Assembly: GCA_963758025.1 (NCBI GenBank)
Contig: CAVWUA010000001.1
Location: 620,001 to 684,000, forward strand
Direction of reading: 5' to 3'
DNA from: CAVWUA01 sp963758025
Lineage (GTDB): Bacteria > Planctomycetota > Planctomycetia > Isosphaerales > Isosphaeraceae
Length of the DNA stretch: 64,000 bases
Below are positions 37,717 through 47,248 of the stretch, piece after piece; within the stretch, counting starts at the first letter, position 1, and each line of letters starts with the position of its first letter. Under the pieces are notes generated by a model. That model did not search any database, was not told the DNA's origin, and worked only from the letters and a program-made list of their open reading frames with translations. The position numbers and the translations under genes were made by a program.

Positions 37717-39552
37717 ATGGATCAACTCAAAGTCTTTCTCCAGCAGGCGATCAAGTATCGCTTTTGGATCGTGGTCGGTGTCGCCGCGTTGATGCCGATC
37801 ATCGCTTACACCGTTGCGGCTGGCTCCATCGCGCAAAAGACCGAGGAAGAAACCAGCGCGATCAAAGGTTCCCAGAGCAAGGTGCAACCCTACGCGACCG
37901 CCACCGTCCCCAACGGCTGGGCTCCGCTGGTCGAGGAACGGACCAAGGTCCTGACCAAGGACGTCAATGCGGCCTGGCGCAAGCTCTACGAGCGGCAGGC
38001 TCCGCTGTTGACCTGGCCGCCGGAAGTTAGCGACCGCATGATTCAGTGGGGACGCAAGTGGCCGGAAAGCGTGGACCCGGCCCGCGTTGCCGAGACGGTC
38101 AACATCTACGCTCAGGTCTATCCCCAGTACGTTCATGAGGTTTACGAGTCGTTCGAACCGTTCGACTTCAAGACCGGTGACGGGGTCGTCGTGGCTCCTC
38201 CCGAGAAGGAACTGCTGCGTCCCGCCACCTTCAGCGTTTCCAACCCGCCGACCCTCGGCAAGGTCTGGGCCGCGCAGGAACGCCTCTGGATTCAGCGCAC
38301 CGTTCTCGACGTGATCGATAAGGTCAACGGCGAGGCCAAGGCCTGGACCGGTGCCCCGGTTAAGCAGATCAACGAGCTGGAAGTCGCCGCCCCCAAGGCG
38401 CTCGATCAGCTCACGGTCGCTCAGGCCAAGGGGGAGGAAATCCTCGAACTGGCTCCCGAAATCGCCGCACCGGATGATGCGACAGCCACCACGTCCGCCC
38501 CGGCCGCGTCCGATACCTCGGGGATGACTCAGGAAGAGAAGATGATGGCGTCAATGATGCAAGGCTCCGCCATGATGCAAAGCGGCTATCCTGGTGGCAT
38601 GGGGAGCGGTATGGGCGGCCCGGGGACGGCCAGCACTGAACCCGAGGATGTCTATATCGTCAAGCCCCAGTCCGAAGGGCAGCAGTATCAGGTTGTGCCC
38701 ATCTTCCTCTCCGTGATGATCGAACAGCAGCACATCCCGGATCTGCTCGTCAGTTTCGAACAGTCCCCCATGTCCATTCAGGTCCTCGAAATCGAGATCC
38801 AGCGCCCATCCGAGCGGATCAAGAAACCTGAAAAAGGGGATCAGCAACCGATGCTCGGTGGCTATGGCATGATGATGGGTGGGATGCGCGAAATGGGCGG
38901 CATGATGATGTCTCCCGGCATGTATCCCGGCGGTTACCAGGACATGGGCATGATGAACGAAATGGCGAACATGGGGGTCATGGGACCGGGTGGTTATCCG
39001 GGCATGGGTGGCGGCGTTCCGAAGCGTCCGGGCGGTACGGACATCACCACCGAACAGCTCAAGAAGCTCGAAGAGCGGAAGAAGAAAGACCAGGAGAAAA
39101 AGGCCGAGAAAAAGAAGAGCGACTCGATCGCGGACCCCTATTTCAACGTCGTCGAGGTGCGCATCTACGGCCAGGCCCGTTTCTACGAGCCGCCACCGCC
39201 GGTTGAGGAGGAGGCCCCCGCCAGTGAGACGGCGGAGCTGACGGAAACCCCCGCGACCGACACAAATACCGAGACCCCATCGACGCCCGAGAACGAGGCA
39301 CCGGTCAATCCGATGCCGGCGATGCCTGGCAATCCGGAGATGATCATCCCCGGTGCACCGGGAGCCCAGACCCCCGAGGCGCCCAAGGCGGAGGTCATTC
39401 CCGAACCCGCCAACCCGTCCACCGAGCCTGTCCAGGCGACGGAGCCGGAGACGGGCGAGACACCTCAGGATCAGGAGCCGGCGGCAGACACTCCCAAGGT
39501 CGAGCAAACCCCGGCTCCTGCCTCCCCGACAGCCACGAATCCCTCACGATGA
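37717..39552 (+). CDS. Met-rich membrane protein, second of the PilM block
   Basis: 611 residues. One N-terminal membrane helix (YRFWIVVGVAALMPIIAYTV) places the rest in the periplasm. A folded part follows (residues about 55-260), then a Met-rich linker near 268-305 (KMMASMMQGSAMMQSG), a beta domain (QYQVVPIFLSVMIEQQHIPD, SFEQSPMSIQVLEIEIQRPS) and a second Met/Gly stretch near 376-442 with MMNEMANMGVMGPGGYPGMG. A Lys/Glu helix (LEERKKKDQEKKAEKKKS) comes next and the tail is Pro/Glu/Thr-rich. The single N-terminal helix plus ferredoxin-like beta domain recalls PilN/PilO/GspM organisation. No frame break. Confidence 0.75.
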   Translation: MDQLKVFLQQAIKYRFWIVVGVAALMPIIAYTVAAGSIAQKTEEETSAIKGSQSKVQPYATATVPNGWAPLVEERTKVLTKDVNAAWRKLYERQAPLLTWPPEVSDRMIQWGRKWPESVDPARVAETVNIYAQVYPQYVHEVYESFEPFDFKTGDGVVVAPPEKELLRPATFSVSNPPTLGKVWAAQERLWIQRTVLDVIDKVNGEAKAWTGAPVKQINELEVAAPKALDQLTVAQAKGEEILELAPEIAAPDDATATTSAPAASDTSGMTQEEKMMASMMQGSAMMQSGYPGGMGSGMGGPGTASTEPEDVYIVKPQSEGQQYQVVPIFLSVMIEQQHIPDLLVSFEQSPMSIQVLEIEIQRPSERIKKPEKGDQQPMLGGYGMMMGGMREMGGMMMSPGMYPGGYQDMGMMNEMANMGVMGPGGYPGMGGGVPKRPGGTDITTEQLKKLEERKKKDQEKKAEKKKSDSIADPYFNVVEVRIYGQARFYEPPPPVEEEAPASETAELTETPATDTNTETPSTPENEAPVNPMPAMPGNPEMIIPGAPGAQTPEAPKAEVIPEPANPSTEPVQATEPETGETPQDQEPAADTPKVEQTPAPASPTATNPSR

Positions 39553-39600
39553 TGAATGGTTCCCGCCTATCGTCGTTCATGAAACCCAGGAGAATCCCCC

Positions 39601-41588
39601 ATGGCCAACGCCACGGTTGAAAAACTCAAGGTCTTCGGCCTACGCCACGGCGAGAAGGTCGTGGTGGCGCTGGTCGCCGCCGTCTCCGTCCTGCTGCTCG
39701 TCAAGGCGTTCAGCCAGGAGACGATCGACATCACGCCCGAGCAACTCAAGAGCGCGGCTCAGGCGGCATCGACCAACATCAATCGGACCCTTCCCGAAGA
39801 GCAAATCCTGGCGAAGCTCGACGAGGCCGATCTCGTCAATCCTGGCTTCGCCGAGAAGGTCGAGCAGAGCAAGGCGACCGAGACCGTGGACGCTTCTCAG
39901 TACGCGTTCAGCAGGCCCTGGGTCGCGAATGAACCCGGCGCGGGCTGGATTCGTGACGCCGTCGAATTGCTCGCGCCCCAGGAGCTGCACGTCAACTCCG
40001 GTCGCGGCCCGATCGAGGTCATCGCCCATACGGAGTCCGGTGAGCTGATCTATCCCGAGGAGGAGGAGAGTTCGTCCAGTAGTTCTCGTCGTGGTTCTCG
40101 AGGCCGATCGGGAGGAAGCTCCAGCGGCTATCCCGGCATGGCGTCAGGCGGCGCCCGTGAGAAGAGTGAGCGGGAGCGTCGCGAGGAAGCGGAAGAGCTG
40201 GCTCGTCGGCAGCGGGAACGCCGCCAGGCCCTCGCCGGCTCGGGGGGACGACGATCGAGCGAACCGGCCAAGGACGAGGCCCAGCCGGCAATCGACACCC
40301 AGCGCAAGCCCAAGATCGAAACCGTCGGATATCGCTGGGTCTCTCTCGTCGGAACTTTTCCCCATCAGGAGCAGCGCGACCTGTATGTCCGGGCGTTGAA
40401 GGACCCCAACGCACAGCCGAATTACCAGCGGCTCGACCTCCAGCGTCAGGTGCTCTTGCCTGACGGCTCGTGGTCGGATTGGCGAGACGTTGATCGCGAA
40501 ACGAACCAGGACGTGCTTGCCTACGTGGCCTTCAAAGACGAGGAATTGACACCCGACGAAGTCCGTCTGGAACCACTTGTGGACATGCTCCCGTGGCTCA
40601 AGGCCGGGTCCTATCGTGGCGTGCATATCGCTTCGCTCGTACCGGAGGAGAAGCAAACGATCAAGGCCCCCGAGGCCCCCGCGAGAGGTGGCTATCCTGG
40701 CATGGGCGATATGAGCGAAATGGCCATGATGTCCGGCTCGGCCGGAATGGATTCCAGCATGATGAGTAGCATGAGCGAGATGAATGAAATGGCCATGATG
40801 TCCGGCTCCAGCGGCTATCCCGGTATGGCCTCAGGCTCCATGCCAGGCATGGCATCGGGCGAAGATCTGAATTTCCCGAAGACCAATGCCGAAACGATCA
40901 TGCTTCGCTCGCTCGACTTCACGGTCGATCCCGACACCACGTACCGCTATCGCACGCGGGTCGTCGTTCGCAACCCGAACTTTGGCCTGGAAAACGTCTC
41001 CCCCGGCGTGGATGTCACCAGCAAGGACCTGCCCGGCCCCTGGAGCGAAGAGACCGACCCCGTGACGGTCCCGGCCGACGTGACCATTTACGCCCAGTCG
41101 AAAGCTCTGGGCGACAGAACCGGCCAGGGCGTGAGCTTCGAGGTCGTGCGTTGGAACCCGGAAGACGGGTTGACGATCGTCAAGAACTTCAACTGCCCTG
41201 CCCGGTGAGGTCATCGGCGAGCGTGGCCCGGCTCAGGTTCCCAAGCCCGACTTCAAGGGACAGCAGCGCGGCGAGATCGACTTCACCAGCCGCCAGATTC
41301 TGCTGGATACCGGTGGAGGTGAACGCCCGCTGACAGTAGTCTCCGGTCAGTCGGGCCAGTTCCGCGCTCCGGCTCAGGCCCTCGTCATGCGGTCGGACGG
41401 CCTGCTCGTGTTCCGCGATCAGGCGCTCGATACGCACAACGATCAGGCCAAACAGCTCAAGGAGATTTACGAAGACATCCTCGAGCAAGCCGACGAGGGC
41501 GGCAAGAAGAAGCCCTCCGGTTCGACAGGGTTATCCAGGCATGGGTGGTAGCGGAGCCATGATGGATAGCGCGGGTATGTCTCGCTGA
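39601..41588 (+). CDS. Met-rich membrane protein, third of the PilM block, two frame breaks
   Basis: About 660 residues. An N-terminal membrane segment (KVVVALVAAVSVLLLVKAF) is followed by a periplasmic part with a Ser/Arg-rich linker ending GYPGMASGG and a beta domain near residue 240 (VGYRWVSLVGTFPHQEQRDL). Residues about 363-420 are a Met-rich stretch (MGDMSEMAMMSGSAGMDSSM, SEMNEMAMMSGSSGYPGMA). A further beta domain follows (DFTVDPDTTYRYRTRVVVRN). The frame breaks at about 41198 (continuing PGEVIGERGPAQVPKPDFKG) and at about 41523-41526, after which GYPGMGGSGAMMDSAGMS ends at 41588. Unrepaired, the first frame stops at 41208. It shares GYPGM and MNEMA motifs with its two neighbours. Confidence 0.72.
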
Positions 41589-41626
41589 GCCGTCTCGTTT
41601 CACTCAATCTGATGCCTCACAGCCGG

Positions 41627-41657
41627 CGGCCCCGAAGTGGACACCACTTCGGGGCCG
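41627..41657. terminator. Strong hairpin after the PilM block
   Basis: CGGCCCCGAAGTGG and CCACTTCGGGGCCG form a perfect 14-base-pair stem with a 3-base loop (ACA), 38 bases after the last PilM-block stop. It is probably the operon terminator, although no long T run follows. Confidence 0.7.
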
Positions 41658-41712
41658 TTGGTCGTTCCGGGTGGAACGGTTCCGGAGCTGGCGAGCTGGC
41701 GATGACTTCGCC

Positions 41713-41740
41713 TTGACACCAAGCGATTCCGCCGTAGGCT
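41713..41740 (+). promoter_or_regulatory. Candidate promoter of the sigma-54 activator gene
   Basis: TTGACA (41713-41718) is followed after 16 bases by TAGGCT (41735-41740), in the 291-base gap upstream of the regulator gene and just after the hairpin. The -35 is perfect and the -10 weak. I see nothing else in this gap. Confidence 0.35.
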
Positions 41741-41879
41741 ATGAGACTGGGGTCGATCTCGCCCCACCGGTGTGCGCCCTGCCACGCCGGATCTCGAAGG
41801 AGTCGCCCGGGCTTGCGCCGATCTCTCGCCCAGAGGAGGCCGGCAGGCCCGTTCCACTCAACCACCGGATGAGTGCGCC

Positions 41880-43316
41880 ATGGATCGTCGCATCTTGGTC
41901 GTGGATGATAGTGAAATTTTCTGCCAGCAACTTTCGAAGATGCTGGCCCGCCCGGAACGGCGGATCAAGGTGGCACACGAAGGCACAACCGCTCTGGAGT
42001 GGCTGGTCGAGGGGCATTTCTCGCTCGTCTTGACCGACCTTCGCCTCCCAGGGATCAGCGGCCTGGACCTCATCCGCGAGATTCGCCAGCGCGGTTTGCC
42101 GGTCGCGGTGATCGTGATGACCGGCTACGCATCGGTCGAGACCGTGGTCGAGGCGATGAAGCTGGGGGCCTACGATTATCTGGCCAAGCCCATCGACCCC
42201 GTTCGCCTGGAAGTCCTGGTCGAGCAAGCCTTGAAGGATCGACGACTCCAGGATGAGGTTGCCGACCTGCGACGGGGCCTCCGGCAGCGGTTCGGGTTCC
42301 ATAACCTCCTGGGTCGTGGCCCCCGCATGCGCGAACTGTTCGATAAGGTCGCGCGGGTCGCGTCCTCGACGTGCTCGGTGCTCATCACCGGCGAGACGGG
42401 TACCGGGAAGGAACTGGTCGCCCAGGCCCTGCATTACGCCGATCTCACACGCGAAGGCCCGCTTGTCGCCGTCAACTGCGCGGCCCTGCCGGAGCAATTG
42501 CTGGAAAGCGAACTGTTCGGACACGAGAAGGGAGCGTTCACCGGCGCGGATCGGCAGAAGCTGGGGCGATTCGAACTGGCACGCGGCGGAACGCTCTTCC
42601 TCGACGAAGTCGGTGAGATGCCCCTGGGCATGCAGGCAAAGCTCCTGCGCGTCCTTCAGGACGGGACGTTCGAACGGGTCGGTGGCTCGGAAACGATCCG
42701 GGCCGAAACGCGGGTCGTTGCCGCCACGAACATCAATCTGGCCGAGGCGGTGGCCGATGGTCGCTTTCGCGAAGACCTGTACTACCGCCTGAACGTCGTC
42801 TCGGTCGAGCTTCCGCCGTTACGTGAACGCACCGTCGAGGACATCCCGCTCCTGGTCGATCACTTCTTGAAACGGCTCCAGGAGCGCGGGCTGCCGGACA
42901 AGACCTTCAGTCGCGAGGCGCTCTCGAAGCTGATCCGCTACGACTGGCCGGGCAATGTCCGCCAGCTCGAACACATGATCGAGCAGGTCGTCGTGACGAC
43001 CCGAGGTCCGGTCATCGGCCCCGACGATCTCCCGCCGCAGATTGTCACGACCCGCGAGGAACCCTTCAGCCTCGACTTCGACCTTCGGCGCCCCTTGCAG
43101 GAGATCACCGAGGAACTGACCGAGCGGGTCGAACGGGCGTACTTGAAGCGCGTCCTGGAGAAGTACCGGGGCCGCATCGACGCCTGCGCCGCGCATTGCG
43201 GGCTATCGCGGCGGAGCATCAGCGAGAAGCTCCGCCGCTACCGGATTGACAAGGCGGATTTCAAGCCCCACGTCCGCCCTCGTCGCGAGCAAGCGAAGAT
43301 GTCGATCGGGGACTGA
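41880..43316 (+). CDS. NtrC-family sigma-54-dependent response regulator
   Basis: 478 residues, three domains. Receiver (1-120): acidic pair D9-D10 in LVVDDSE, phospho-acceptor D53 in LVLTDLRLPG, Thr in VIVMTGYAS and Lys in YLAKPID. AAA+ domain: Walker A GETGTGKE, the sigma-54-contacting GAFTGA loop, Walker B GTLFLDEVGEM, an arginine-finger region and YDWPGNVRQLEHMIE. C-terminal Fis-type helix-turn-helix: ACAAHCGLSRRSISEKLRRY. It activates sigma-54 promoters when phosphorylated. No sensor kinase is adjacent. It stands between the PilM block and a DUF1559 pilin, so a role in pilus expression is plausible. Confidence 0.93.
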   Translation: MDRRILVVDDSEIFCQQLSKMLARPERRIKVAHEGTTALEWLVEGHFSLVLTDLRLPGISGLDLIREIRQRGLPVAVIVMTGYASVETVVEAMKLGAYDYLAKPIDPVRLEVLVEQALKDRRLQDEVADLRRGLRQRFGFHNLLGRGPRMRELFDKVARVASSTCSVLITGETGTGKELVAQALHYADLTREGPLVAVNCAALPEQLLESELFGHEKGAFTGADRQKLGRFELARGGTLFLDEVGEMPLGMQAKLLRVLQDGTFERVGGSETIRAETRVVAATNINLAEAVADGRFREDLYYRLNVVSVELPPLRERTVEDIPLLVDHFLKRLQERGLPDKTFSREALSKLIRYDWPGNVRQLEHMIEQVVVTTRGPVIGPDDLPPQIVTTREEPFSLDFDLRRPLQEITEELTERVERAYLKRVLEKYRGRIDACAAHCGLSRRSISEKLRRYRIDKADFKPHVRPRREQAKMSIGD

Positions 43317-43332
43317 ATCCTTGCCTCCCTCA

Positions 43333-44307
43333 TCAGTACTCGTCGGCGGAGACCACCTCGCCACCGGCGCGGGTCGCCAGGGCCTGGTAGACCTTCGGTG
43401 AGATCTGATTCTTGATGAAGTGAACCGAGCCGTCAGCGAAGAGGAAGTTGACGCCGCCGGGATGCCGGCTCCAGTAATCCTCGACGTGCGCTCTCGGATG
43501 GTTCGGCGTTCGCGGACCATCCGTGTCCTCAGCCTCGACTGGCCCGAGAATCATCGTGAACGATTCCTCCGGGTCGGCGGCGAACTGGTCGGTGCCCCCT
43601 TCAAACGACGAGGTCTTGTGCAACCAGCCGCCGACGGCGCGGCCGGTCCAGGTCACATAGCTGAGGTTGTGGCTCCGTTCCCCCACGGCGAAGGTCTGGC
43701 TGGAACCGTCGAGAATGTCCTGCACCCCCAGACTCATGTTGCGGAAGAACAGACCATTGCCCCGACCAGGGGCATCCCCAATCTCGCCCGTGCCGTACAT
43801 CCCGACATAATTGCTCCCGGCCACGGTGTAGATGGTCTGCGTATTGTCCTCATTCCGCACGGGGATCAACTGCTTGGTCGTATCCGATGGGCAGAGGTAA
43901 TTGGTGAAACGGATGTACTGTGCGGTGGTGTTCGCCGCGTAGGTCATCGTCAGGCTGAAGTTGATGGCGTTGTAAACAGTCCGCTGCTCCAGTTGCGGCA
44001 AGATCATGCTGCCCCAGGCCCAGCCGGGGCCAATATCGTCCTCGGCCTTGCCGAAGTCGCCGGTATCGGCCTTCCAGTAGCTGGTGTATCCGGGTGGAAA
44101 AACGCCGTTGTTGTCGTGATAGTTGTGCAATGCGATCCCAATCTGTTTCAGGTTGTTCGTGCATTGCATCCGCCGCGCGGCCTCGCGCGCGGCCTGCACC
44201 GCAGGCAGGAGTAGACCGATCAGCACGCCGATGATGGCGATCACGACGAGAAGCTCGATCAGGGTGAATCCTCGACGATGGGGCCGTGGATCAGAAAAGG
44301 AAATCAT
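43333..44307 (-). CDS. DUF1559 planctomycete major-pilin-like protein
   Basis: 324 residues. A class III-type prepilin start: RRGFTLIELLVVIAIIGVLIG, with the processing Gly before FTLIE and Glu at +5, followed by a hydrophobic helix and ARRMQCTNNLKQIGIALHNY. The C-terminal domain ends with the DUF1559 signature NFLFADGSVHFIKNQIS. The ATG at 44307 follows GGAGG (GGAGGTTTC). DUF1559 proteins are the abundant pseudopilins of planctomycetes, with tens of copies per genome. It is convergent with the sigma-54 activator. Confidence 0.93.
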   Translation of the reverse strand: MISFSDPRPHRRGFTLIELLVVIAIIGVLIGLLLPAVQAAREAARRMQCTNNLKQIGIALHNYHDNNGVFPPGYTSYWKADTGDFGKAEDDIGPGWAWGSMILPQLEQRTVYNAINFSLTMTYAANTTAQYIRFTNYLCPSDTTKQLIPVRNEDNTQTIYTVAGSNYVGMYGTGEIGDAPGRGNGLFFRNMSLGVQDILDGSSQTFAVGERSHNLSYVTWTGRAVGGWLHKTSSFEGGTDQFAADPEESFTMILGPVEAEDTDGPRTPNHPRAHVEDYWSRHPGGVNFLFADGSVHFIKNQISPKVYQALATRAGGEVVSADEY

Positions 44308-44434
44308 GAAACCTCCGGGAACTTCCGGACCAGCTCTGTGTAAGAGGGGGATCATTCCTGCGAATTGACGACATGCGCACCGGGACAGTCCGCGCGGCAC
44401 GGGCACGGAGGGCACAGCAAGCAAGCAACCGTAG

Positions 44435-44812
44435 TCAAGCGCGGGGAGGGGCCCGGCAGGAGAGCCGAAGGAGTGGTGATCCGGGAGGCGTGATCCTCGA
44501 AGCGTCCAGGCACGAACCGACCGCGGACCGACAGAGAATTGTCTGGGACACTGCGGTCAGGTAATGATTCGCCCGGAACTGGCAGACGGGACAGTGATCG
44601 GAAATCTGGCTGAGATCGGGCGTGTTGCGATGCCCGGTCAGTTGCGTGCCGGGATCATCGCACCCGGCTTCCGCGCGTGGAATCTCCCCGTTGTGGCCGT
44701 GCTCGTGCAACCCCGGCGAGAGCGAGGTCGCCATCGCGTACACGAGCAGGAGCCAGAAGCTCCACCGCGCGCGGCGGTTCGGTTTTGGGTGAGATGCCGT
44801 TGACTGTCGCAA
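44435..44812 (-). CDS. Small membrane-anchored His/Cys-containing hypothetical protein
   Basis: 125 residues. A hydrophobic N-terminal segment (RWSFWLLLVYAMATSLSPGL) leads into a His/Cys-rich part: HEHGHNGE and HCPVCQFRANHYL, which could bind a metal. It resembles DUF2946-type small planctomycete proteins but I cannot confirm the family. The start is TTG at 44812, preceded by GGGAG at 7-base spacing. It lies 127 bases upstream of the pilin gene on the same strand. Confidence 0.5.
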   Translation of the reverse strand: MRQSTASHPKPNRRARWSFWLLLVYAMATSLSPGLHEHGHNGEIPRAEAGCDDPGTQLTGHRNTPDLSQISDHCPVCQFRANHYLTAVSQTILCRSAVGSCLDASRITPPGSPLLRLSCRAPPRA

Positions 44813-44896
44813 ACGCTGACTCCCGGATTGTCCTATCTAGCATATTGTGATGAAACGTTGCCGCCTGTCAATCCATGACTTCCGGCGCAAGAGAAA

Positions 44897-44924
44897 CACG
44901 GGCCCCCCATTTCGGGAACCCGTG
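44897..44924 (-). terminator. Hairpin after the oxidoreductase gene
   Basis: On the minus strand CACGGG and CCCGTG, with TCCC and GGGG pairing inside, form a stem followed by TTTCTCTT, 43 bases after the oxidoreductase stop. It is a moderate intrinsic terminator. Confidence 0.5.
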
Positions 44925-44966
44925 CGGACGTTGCTCGTCGCTGTGAAGGGGAACAAGGGAGGCGAC

Positions 44967-46254
44967 TCAGAGCGTCCAGCCCTTGCGGTAATCGCGCCGG
45001 AGGTATTCCTCGGCCGCGGTGCAGTTGGTGGCCTTGAGGTTCTCCGCGTCCCACTGAAGCTTCTGGCCTACCCGGAAGGCGACGTTCCCCAGCAGGACCG
45101 CCTCGGTCAGTGCGCCGGAGTAATCGAAGTTGCAGGTGGTCGGGCTCCCCGTCTTGCAGGCGGTGATCCACTCGTTGTAATGGCCGATCGAGGAGGGGAT
45201 TGTCGGCTCGGGGGGGGTGTAGTCCTGAAATTCGGACTTCGGCAGAAGCACGCGACGACCGTAATCGGCCAGGAGCATCCCCTTATCGCCGACGAACAGC
45301 ACGGCACTGTCCCATTGCGGGATCTCTCGATTCTCCTTGAGAATCGCCGGGCGCTTGTCGCCGTCGTACCAGGAGAGGGCGACCGGGGGGGTGTCGCCGC
45401 GCGGGGAACTCATAACGGACGATCTGCCAGGCCGGGGTCGTCTCGGGATGGACCGGAGGCCCTTCCGCTTCGATCGTCGTGGGGTGCCGCAGGTCCAACG
45501 CCCAGAAGGGGAGGTCCATGTAGTGGCAGGCCATGTCGCCGAGCGTGCCATTGCCGAAGGCCCACCAGCGCCGCCAGGTGGCCGGCAGGTACGTCGGATG
45601 GTAGGGCCGCTCCGGCGCTGGACCGATCCAGAGGTCCCAGTGCAGGTAATCGGGAACCGGCGGCGTCTGGGTCGGCCGGTCGCCTCCCGACCACGACTTC
45701 CCACACCAGACGTGGCATTCCCGCACCGGACCGATCGCATTGCCCTGGATCAATTCCACGACGCGCCGGTAGTTATCCCCCGCGTGGATCTGCGTGCCGA
45801 GCTGCGTGGCGACCTTCGCCTCCTTCGCCAGGTTGGCCACGACCCGCGCCTCGTGGACGTCATGCGTCAGCGGCTTCTCGCAATAGACGTGCTTCCCGAG
45901 ATGCAAGGCCCCCGCCGATGCCGGTGCGTGCGTGTGGTCCGCCGTGCTGACCACGACGGCGTCAATGTCCTTCTGTTCGAGCAACTTACGGAAGTCGTTG
46001 TAGGTTTTGGCCTTCGGGAATCGCTCGGAGGCCCGGCCGAGGAGCCGGTCGTCGATGTCGCAGAGGGCGACGATGTTCTCGCCCTGGACGCCCGCGATAT
46101 TCGCCTCGGCGCGATGGGCCGTTCCAATGATGCCGATATTGAGCTTCTCGTTGGCCGAGAGCCGCGCCGAGGCTCGTCCGAGAGGCAGCAACGCCGCTCC
46201 CGAACCGGCCGCGACCATTTTGAGGAATTCTCGACGACGCAGATGATTCGACAT
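44967..46254 (-). CDS. Tat-exported Gfo/Idh/MocA oxidoreductase, one frame break
   Basis: About 428 residues after joining. A twin-arginine start (LRRREFLKMVAAGSGAAL) is followed by the NAD(P) fold LNIGIIGTAHRAEANIAG, VVVSTADHTHAPASAGAL and the catalytic Lys motif KHVYCEKPLTHD. The C-terminal domain has WAFGNGTLGDMACHYMDLPF. The frame breaks at about 45397-45404 (CCGCGCGG); GDTPPVALSWYDGDKRP then carries on to the end AAEEYLRRDYRKGWTL. It differs from the copy at 27759 and is probably a paralog with another sugar substrate. Confidence 0.85.
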
Positions 46255-46342
46255 GATCAGGCCCCCACGGAGTGTTGAAGAATGGTTTGAGAGTAATCCG
46301 CCTCGGCGTGCGAATCAACCAGATAGCGTCGTGGGTGTTGCG

Positions 46343-47033
46343 TCAGGCCCAGCGCTTCCATAAATCCTCGAATGTCCGAGCGAAGGCGCTGGTGAGCTGG
46401 CTGTCGCCGGTCACGATAAAGTTTTCCTCGTTGAATTCCGCCGCGGAGCGGGTCCAGTTATAACTGCCGGTCACGAGACGCCGGCCGTCGAACAGGGCGA
46501 ACTTGTGGTGCATGTGGTAGCTGGACCGATCCACGCGTAAGGGAATCCCCGCGCGTTCGAGGCGGTCGATGTCCGACCCGACGTCGGCCGACTTGTCGTT
46601 GTCGGTGATGATCCGGATGGCGACCCCCCGACGGCTCGCCCGGAGGATCGCGTCGGTGATGCGGTCGTCGGTGATCGTGAAGACGCAGATTTCGACGTGA
46701 TCGCGGGCAGCATCAAAAAGCCCGGCCAGCCGCCGCGGACAGTTGTCACCGGGGCTGAAGTGGGCCTCGGATTCGATCGCATCCCGCCCTTGCGGTTCCG
46801 GTCGCCCCCGAGAGCGCCTTCACGACGCCTTCGAGCCAGTCGAGAACGTCCCGATCCGCCGGGTTGGTCAAATGAGCGCGGGCCCGATCGAAGGCCAACT
46901 CACTCACGACGAGCCGATCCTCGTCGCGCTCGAGTTCGTCGAAGACCGCGGTCAGAGCGTGCCGTTCCGTGCGAGAGAGGCGCCGATCGTTCCACGTCTG
47001 GTCGAGCAGATCCTTCATCTCTTGCGAGTTCAT
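46343..47033 (-). CDS. Phospholipase-D-like protein with a single HKD motif, one frame break
   Basis: About 229 residues. The N-terminal helical part (MNSQEMKDLLDQTW, LSRTERHALTAVFDELERDE) ends where the frame changes near 46783. It continues SEAHFSPGDNCPRRLAGLFD, EICVFTITDDRITDAILRAS and IRIITDNDKSADVGSDIDR, then the HKD motif HHKFALFDGRRLVTGSYNWT. Single-HKD proteins act as dimers, as in bacterial Nuc-type endonucleases or the mitochondrial PLD6 type. The ATG at 47033 is chosen because the upstream extension has no family likeness. The substrate (phosphodiester in DNA or lipid) is unknown. Confidence 0.78.
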
Positions 47034-47248
47034 GGTGTCCCCCGATGGCGAGAAGAGAAGGCCGTGGATTTTCCGGCCCGAGGTCATGATCCCGTGCGAG
47101 GAGGCCGAGTTCCAGGTCCCAGCGTTCCCATCCGGGCAAAGACTGGACGCCCCCTTGCCGGGGTCGTAACCTATCGAAAACGTGAAATCCGAAGCACACC
47201 ACCCACTTCTTCGGAAATCCGTAATCGAACAAAAGGGGAACCGACGTC

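Noticed and set aside
41627..41657. Perfect inverted repeat as a possible insertion-sequence end
   Set aside because: Only one copy, a tight 3-base loop and a position right after an operon fit a terminator better; no transposase nearby.
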